DNA of 8,675 nt from NCBI GenBank assembly GCA_015522745.1, contig WALQ01000018.1:1-8675 (forward strand), given 5' to 3'. The position numbers and the translations under genes are program-made. Of the stretch, positions 4,150 to 8,675 are shown piece by piece. This DNA comes from Candidatus Aenigmatarchaeota archaeon. Its GTDB lineage: Archaea > Aenigmatarchaeota > Aenigmatarchaeia > GW2011-AR5 > WALA01. Position 1 is the stretch's first letter. Each line of letters begins with the position of its first letter. The notes under the pieces were generated by a model. The model saw only the letters and a program-made list of their open reading frames with translations. It searched no databases and was not told the origin of the DNA.

Positions 4150-5343
4150 ATGGCAAAATTGTCGCAAAGTTTCGCGAAATATTTAATAAATGCAGAGCTC
4201 ACGGCGAAAGGCATAGTGGAGAAGCCCGACATAGTCGGTGCCATTTTCGGCCAGACGGAGGGTTTGCTCGGCTCGGACTTGGACTTGCGTGAGCTCCAGC
4301 GCACTGGGCGCATAGGGAGAATTGAAGTCAATGTCAAAAGTGAGAACGGCACGACGCACGCAACCATAATAATTCCATCGAGTTTAGATGCATCGGAGAC
4401 GTGTTTGATAGCAGCGTCGTTGGAGGCGATAGAGAAAGTTGGCCCCTGCGATTCTGAAATTAAGGTCACAAGTGTTGAAGACGTCCGCTCACAGAAGAGG
4501 AAATTCGTCATAGACAGGGCAAAAGATCTTATGAAGTCGCTTATGGAAGATATCATACCAAACTCACAAGCGATCACAGAGCAGATACGCCAAGCTGTTC
4601 GAACAGCGGAAATAAGCCAGTACAAGGGACTCAGTTGTGGGCCAGATTTGCTGAAGTCAGAGGACATAATCATCGTCGAAGGGCGCGCAGATGTTGTGAA
4701 CCTGCTGAAATATGGCATCAAGAACACGATAGCCATTGAAGGCTCTAAGATACCTGATGTCATTGCAGAGCTCTCAAAGGAGAAAACAACAACAGCGTTC
4801 CTCGATGGAGACCGCGGAGGCGAGCTCGACCTCAAAAAGTTGCTCGATATAGCGGAAATAGATTATGTTGCGCACGGGCCGAAAGGAAAGGAAGTCGAGG
4901 AGCTCACGAAGAAGGAAGTGTTTAAGGCCCTTCGTGACAAGATACCAGCGGATTTGGTAATGGACGAGTTCAATATAAAAAAGCACCATCACGACCACAA
5001 TCACGAAAAGAGCACGAACAATAACAATCACACCACCGCTCAAAACGAAGGCAACAAAAAGCTTTTTGGCCGCCTGCTCGAAGAAATAGTCGGAACACGC
5101 GCTGCTTATTTGGTCAACGAGCACGGACAGACGATGGCAAAGGCGCCCATAAATGAGCTCCAGAACCTCATGATGAACTACAGCAACATATACGCAGTAG
5201 TCTTCGATGGAAAGGTGAATCAGGCGATAATCAACCTCTCGAAGCAGAAGAACGTCCGCTACATAGTTTGCATGGGCTATCAGGAGCGTGTCAGCACGCG
5301 TGGCATAAGGATATTGACGCTGCGCGACTTTGAACATCAGTGA
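4150..5343 (+). CDS. dnaG: DnaG-type primase / archaeal exosome-associated DnaG
   Basis: A 397-residue archaeal DnaG. The N-terminus MAKLSQSFAKYLINAEL and the block GAIFGQTEGLLGSDLDLREL (30-49) are highly conserved in the family. The TOPRIM domain spans about 171-250: IIIVEGRADV with catalytic Glu177 (173-182), the IEGSK segment (196-200), and FLDGDRGG with metal-binding Asp219 and Asp221 (217-224). The C-terminal region (about 300-397) corresponds to the part that, in Sulfolobus, docks on the exosome through Csl4. Archaeal DnaG can make primers in vitro but is best known as an RNA-exosome subunit aiding poly(A) RNA degradation. A His/Asn/Lys-rich linker (about 277-297) separates the domains. 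The start at 4150 is set by family alignment and the GAGGTG site. The M24 peptidase gene follows 4 bases after the stop, so the two are probably co-transcribed. Confidence 0.95.
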   Translation: MAKLSQSFAKYLINAELTAKGIVEKPDIVGAIFGQTEGLLGSDLDLRELQRTGRIGRIEVNVKSENGTTHATIIIPSSLDASETCLIAASLEAIEKVGPCDSEIKVTSVEDVRSQKRKFVIDRAKDLMKSLMEDIIPNSQAITEQIRQAVRTAEISQYKGLSCGPDLLKSEDIIIVEGRADVVNLLKYGIKNTIAIEGSKIPDVIAELSKEKTTTAFLDGDRGGELDLKKLLDIAEIDYVAHGPKGKEVEELTKKEVFKALRDKIPADLVMDEFNIKKHHHDHNHEKSTNNNNHTTAQNEGNKKLFGRLLEEIVGTRAAYLVNEHGQTMAKAPINELQNLMMNYSNIYAVVFDGKVNQAIINLSKQKNVRYIVCMGYQERVSTRGIRILTLRDFEHQ

Positions 5344-5347
5344 TGAC

Positions 5348-6208
5348 ATGGAATTGGAAAAGTTTGACTCTGTGGCCATTCCAAACTTTTCATTTCCACC
5401 CAACCCAAATTTTTATTATTTTTACAAATTCCTCGGCCACGGCGTCCTCGTCTACGAGCGCGGGCGCTTCACGTTCTACACAACCAAGTTCGATTACCAG
5501 GGGCGCGGAAAGATAATCAATTCCTACAAGGAGATTAAGACGAAGTACTCGGACAACTTCTGCGGCAAGAACATACACAATGAGCTCGAGAAGATGCGCG
5601 AAATCAAGAGCGAGCGCGAGATAGCAAATATACGAAAAACGTGCCGCGACGCCCTGAGGATTTTCAAACACCTCAAAATCTTCGACCGCACTGAAATGGA
5701 GGTCGCAAAGCAGTTTGAGCTCCTTGCGGCGCGCGCCGGGTATTACGAATCGTTTCCAACAATCGTTTCCACGAAACCGCACGTCCATCACATAAACACG
5801 GACCACGCCATAGGGCGCGACGAAACCGTGCTCATCGATTTCGGTCTGTGGAACGGTTACTCGTCCGACATGACAAGAATGTTCAATCCACCGAGTGAGC
5901 TTGAGCGCGTCGTGTCGGATGTGTTTGAATACGCCTACGATCACGCGAAGCCGGGCGTTAAAATAAGCGAATTCTGCGCCGGCGTCAGAAAGGTGATGGG
6001 CTCTTACTCGAAGTACTTTCCACACGCCCTCGGGCATGGCGTCGGCATAGCTGTGCATGAGCTCCCAAATGTCTCCATAAAGTCAAAGGAGCGTTTCAAG
6101 GAGGGGATGGTATTCACGATAGAGCCGGGCGTGTACATGAGAAAGAAGTTCATACGCGTTGAAGACGTGTTCGTCATGCGTCACGACGGCATTGAGAAAC
6201 TGAGTTAA
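5348..6208 (+). CDS. M24-family metallopeptidase (Xaa-Pro dipeptidase/aminopeptidase-like)
   Basis: A 286-residue pita-bread-fold peptidase that probably cleaves Xaa-Pro dipeptides or N-terminal residues before proline in the cytoplasm. All five metal ligands are present: Asp164 in LIDFG, Asp174 in SSDMTR, His230 in ALGHGVG, Glu259 in TIEPG and Glu272 in RVEDV. The auxiliary His residues in HVHHINTDH (145-153) and HELP (237-240) fit the active-site histidines of prolidases. The N-terminal creatinase-like domain is short, about 80 residues before the catalytic domain begins near EIKSEREIANIR (85-96); typical PepQ-like proteins have about 350 residues. The ATG at 5348 is preferred over an in-frame TTG at 5330 because it avoids overlap with dnaG and has GTGAT just upstream. 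Fourteen of 18 arginines use CGN codons. Substrate preference cannot be told from sequence. Confidence 0.88.
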   Translation: MELEKFDSVAIPNFSFPPNPNFYYFYKFLGHGVLVYERGRFTFYTTKFDYQGRGKIINSYKEIKTKYSDNFCGKNIHNELEKMREIKSEREIANIRKTCRDALRIFKHLKIFDRTEMEVAKQFELLAARAGYYESFPTIVSTKPHVHHINTDHAIGRDETVLIDFGLWNGYSSDMTRMFNPPSELERVVSDVFEYAYDHAKPGVKISEFCAGVRKVMGSYSKYFPHALGHGVGIAVHELPNVSIKSKERFKEGMVFTIEPGVYMRKKFIRVEDVFVMRHDGIEKLS

Positions 6209-6224
6209 TCGTTTTCTAAAATCC

Positions 6225-6245
6225 AAAAAGAAAAAAAAGAAAAAA
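6225..6245 (-). terminator. T-rich terminator of the S-layer gene
   Basis: Read on the minus strand, the DNA just after the S-layer stop (6255-6257) is almost pure pyrimidine, with runs of five, eight and six T separated by single C residues. This is a strong archaeal U-run terminator, suited to a highly transcribed gene. On the plus strand the M24 gene has only a TTTT at 6212-6215. Confidence 0.65.
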
Positions 6246-6254
6246 GGGAAAGGC

Positions 6255-8675
6255 TTACTGAGTCGTCAAGACTGCCTTCTCTCCTGTCAAAACGTCTGTG
6301 TGCTGTGCGTAGTTCTGCAACACGCTGCATGCGTATCTTGTGTCTGCTGCGTCGTAACCAGCGACAACCAAAGCTGTCTTTCCGGTTGCGAACTTGTCGT
6401 TGAATACCTGTATGAGTGCCTGTCCTTCCTGGAGTATTCCTGCCTGTTTGAGCTGAGCTCCGTAGATCTTGCCGTTTTCGTCAGGTGTCAAGTTGTACAC
6501 GCTTGCGAACAACTCAGCCACGAGACTGTTGACAGCAGGTCCACCGACCAAGATTAAATTCTCGGATGCCTTGATGTCTGAGCTCACTTCGCTGTCGAGC
6601 AAAGCGATGTTTGCCGTCACTGGAACTGCTTCGTTGTATGTGATTGTCTGACCGGACGTTGCGCCAGATGTCGAGATTGTAGCATCACTCGAGAGCAATG
6701 CTGCCGTGAAGTACATCTGGTTGTCTGGGTAGTAGACAGTCACGATAGGCTGGTCACTTGTGGACGAATCTTTCTCTGCAAATGTTCCGTAGTAGTCAAT
6801 GTAATCTGTCACGTCATCGCTGCTTGTTGATATTGCTCCTGAGTTAGCTCCTGTAAATACAGGTGCTGCGTATCCCATCTTGTGGCTACTCGTGCTATCA
6901 GCCGTTTCTATGTACACAACGTTTTCTGCGTTCGATGTGTCCTTCTCCTCCTTGATGAGGACTCCTGGATATGATGTTGCATTTACTTTAATTTCTGTCA
7001 AGTTTCCATCAACGTTGGTCTTATAATAGTATGTCAACGAACCAACTTCAAACGTACTTCCACTCGTCGCGTTCGCCCATCCTGTTTCTGTTCCTGTTGG
7101 AAGAACTATTTTTGATGTGCTTGGTATGTTAAGACCTGTTATGTCAGAGAACAACGCGATGTCTTCTCCCTTTGCTGCTTCCATTGCAGGGTACACAACA
7201 GTCTTGCTGTCGTCGTATGTTACTGCAACTTTCGGACCAGGTGAGAATGTCACAGTGTACTGCTTTCCATCAACTGTCAATGTCGTTGTTTTCGAGGATG
7301 TTGCGTTGTAGTTGAATTCCTTTGTCTTGTATGTGACTCCACTCATGACGTCGTAGAACTCCGCGTAGTCGTCTGCGTTTCCATCGTCGTCTGCGTGTAT
7401 GTTCTTGACCTTCACAAGGTGCGTTCTCTTGTCGTCAGCAGGAGCGAGGTATATGTACTCATCCTCTGCTGCAGCCGCACCCTCAACGAGTTCGACTTTG
7501 TGTGTTGTTTCACTGTCGTATGTCGTTGATATTGTTCCTGCGTTGTCATATGCGAAGTACACGTCCTTCGTGTTTCCATATCTGTCCGTGAATGTCACGT
7601 ATGCCTTGTGGTCTCCAGATGTTCTGAGCTTGATTTCGTCTCTTGAAGAGTCCTTCAATGCTGGATTAACAGCAGCGAAATCAACGTCGAACGTTCCAAA
7701 TACTGGGTCTTCGAACTTGTCGCCGACTTTTATCTTGTTGTGGTCGCTGTCTTTTGCGAAGACGTGTATTTTTATTGACGAAAGTGCATCTGGTGTTCCA
7801 GAGAATTCGACTTTCGTTCCATCCACCTGATCTTCGTTGTCACCAACCATGACTGGTTCGTTGTTTTCGAGTGTCAACTTCTGACTTCCAAGCTGAAGTG
7901 TTGCGACACCCTGGTTTCCGTTATCCCAAGACGAAACGGTCTTTGCGTATATCTTTACGCCGCCTATTGTCTTTGAATGACCCTGTTGAACGTTGTCTAT
8001 GTTTCCGTTTACGGAAAGAACGACTTTGTCGCTGTCGAAACCTATGACCTTGATGTCATAGCTGCTTCCGCCGAGTTCGACCGTTTTCTCATCTCCCTTC
8101 TGAAGGCTCACTTCGTTTGCAGAGCCATAGAGAACGAGCTTGTCTGTTGTTGTGTCGGATGAAACTGTGTATTGTTTTCCGAAGAGTTCAATTGACTGAC
8201 CTTTGGATGCGGCGACTGTAAAGTCAACAACTTTGTTGAAGTCGACTTCTCCTGTGTACAATGGATGACTTGAGTCAGTGTTCATTGCAATGTACATCAC
8301 AGGATCTTCACCAGAGTCTGGCTGACCGAATGTGAATGCGTTGCTTCCGAGTTCTATGAATTGTGTGTAGTCGTAGTTGTTTCCGTCGTCGTCTGTGAAT
8401 GTGCTCTTCTTCAAGAGTGTCGGCAAGTCGGATGACGTTACAACGTCTCTAACCTTGTTTATTTGGTCTCCGTAATATAGCTTTGTCCCTTCTGTGTCCA
8501 ACATCACACCCTCACCGGATATGGATGCCGAACCCGCTGAACTAGGTACGTTCAATGTGCTTTCCTTTCCAACGCTTGCCATTCCTGCTGCCAAGTCTAT
8601 TGCTCCGACAACGTCAGATGGTTTTGCGTTTGCGCCAACTACTATCACTGAATTCATCTGTCCATTCTGTGCGAA
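6255..8675 (-). CDS. S-layer protein (5' end outside the window)
   Basis: A secreted surface-lattice protein; 806 residues are visible and the frame stays open to the right edge (FAQNGQ precedes the first internal Met), so the true start and a presumed signal peptide lie outside. The visible N-terminus SVIVVGANAKPSDVVGAIDLA resembles the first strand-helix of methanogen and Thermococcus S-layer proteins. S_layer_N-like features follow: KLYYGDQINKV (65-75), TSSDLPTLL (80-88), NYDYTQFIELG (100-110), and FGKQYTV with GGSSYDIKVIGFDSDKVVLSV (about 165-222). The middle is long, acidic and beta-rich. The last 102 residues carry the S_layer_C-like blocks ENLILVGGPAVNSLVAEL (705-722) and GKTALVVAGYDAADTRYACSVL. 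At least five Asn-X-Ser/Thr sequons are present, possible N-glycosylation sites. No C-terminal membrane anchor is seen, so attachment to the cell is unclear. It is convergent with the M24 gene. Confidence 0.88.
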   Translation of the reverse strand, partial: FAQNGQMNSVIVVGANAKPSDVVGAIDLAAGMASVGKESTLNVPSSAGSASISGEGVMLDTEGTKLYYGDQINKVRDVVTSSDLPTLLKKSTFTDDDGNNYDYTQFIELGSNAFTFGQPDSGEDPVMYIAMNTDSSHPLYTGEVDFNKVVDFTVAASKGQSIELFGKQYTVSSDTTTDKLVLYGSANEVSLQKGDEKTVELGGSSYDIKVIGFDSDKVVLSVNGNIDNVQQGHSKTIGGVKIYAKTVSSWDNGNQGVATLQLGSQKLTLENNEPVMVGDNEDQVDGTKVEFSGTPDALSSIKIHVFAKDSDHNKIKVGDKFEDPVFGTFDVDFAAVNPALKDSSRDEIKLRTSGDHKAYVTFTDRYGNTKDVYFAYDNAGTISTTYDSETTHKVELVEGAAAAEDEYIYLAPADDKRTHLVKVKNIHADDDGNADDYAEFYDVMSGVTYKTKEFNYNATSSKTTTLTVDGKQYTVTFSPGPKVAVTYDDSKTVVYPAMEAAKGEDIALFSDITGLNIPSTSKIVLPTGTETGWANATSGSTFEVGSLTYYYKTNVDGNLTEIKVNATSYPGVLIKEEKDTSNAENVVYIETADSTSSHKMGYAAPVFTGANSGAISTSSDDVTDYIDYYGTFAEKDSSTSDQPIVTVYYPDNQMYFTAALLSSDATISTSGATSGQTITYNEAVPVTANIALLDSEVSSDIKASENLILVGGPAVNSLVAELFASVYNLTPDENGKIYGAQLKQAGILQEGQALIQVFNDKFATGKTALVVAGYDAADTRYACSVLQNYAQHTDVLTGEKAVLTTQ

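Noticed and set aside
4116..4835. 239-codon minus-strand ORF opposite dnaG
   Set aside because: It is the antisense of the conserved DnaG N-terminal and TOPRIM region; the translation is Ser-rich, resembles no family and has no promoter or ribosome-binding site.
5390..6058. 222-codon minus-strand ORF opposite the M24 peptidase, and a 209-codon one at 4774-5403
   Set aside because: Both lie opposite well-supported genes with all catalytic motifs intact; the predicted peptides look like antisense shadows.
8655..8657. ATG at 8657 as the true start of the S-layer protein
   Set aside because: The frame remains open upstream to the window edge, no ribosome-binding site precedes it, and a secreted protein needs a signal peptide that would lie further upstream.
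1..8675. CRISPR arrays, insertion sequences, defence genes or prophage
   Set aside because: No regularly spaced repeats, transposase, integrase or terminal inverted repeats are seen; the genes are mostly housekeeping types.

Overview
The window is archaeal chromosome. The evidence is an archaeal-type tyrosyl-tRNA synthetase, a minimal histone, an archaeal DnaG with TOPRIM domain, an S-layer protein of the methanogen/Thermococcus kind (S_layer_N and S_layer_C type domains), TATA-box promoters placed for leaderless messages, and GGAGGTG/GGTGAT ribosome-binding sites. The exact lineage cannot be fixed by eye. The gene set fits a euryarchaeon or a DPANN archaeon; that placement is inference.

Layout. 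At 1-1215 a leaderless tyrS is read to the right. An intergenic stretch carries the promoter of a 55-residue histone-fold gene (1370-1537), followed by an XRE-type HTH regulator (1580-2146). From 3952 down to 2130 on the minus strand lies a compact three-gene operon: a SpoIIM-family membrane protein, a NifX/NifB-like (Nitro_FeMo-Co) small protein and a SAM-dependent methyltransferase. Its last gene overlaps the end of the HTH gene tail to tail. From the divergent intergenic region (3953-4149) dnaG (4150-5343) and an M24 metallopeptidase (5348-6208) are transcribed to the right, 4 bases apart. From 6255 to the right edge a long S-layer gene runs on the minus strand; its 5' end is outside the window.

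No mobile element, CRISPR array, tRNA or rRNA is visible. The genes are mostly housekeeping. The most unusual item is the dnaG leader. Starting where transcription should begin (about 25 bases after the TATA box), 79 bases can fold into a long interrupted hairpin that ends just before the dnaG ribosome-binding site, and its loop contains a CACC that could pair with the GGTG of that site. The same bases hold a 22-codon open reading frame. This looks like a cis-regulatory RNA or leader-peptide control of primase/exosome-subunit synthesis, but it rests on this one sequence.

A second point is that tyrS uses only AGA/AGG for all 17 arginines, whereas the M24 peptidase gene uses CGN for 14 of 18. 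Together with its long, crenarchaeal-looking TyrRS type, this suggests tyrS was acquired from another archaeon.
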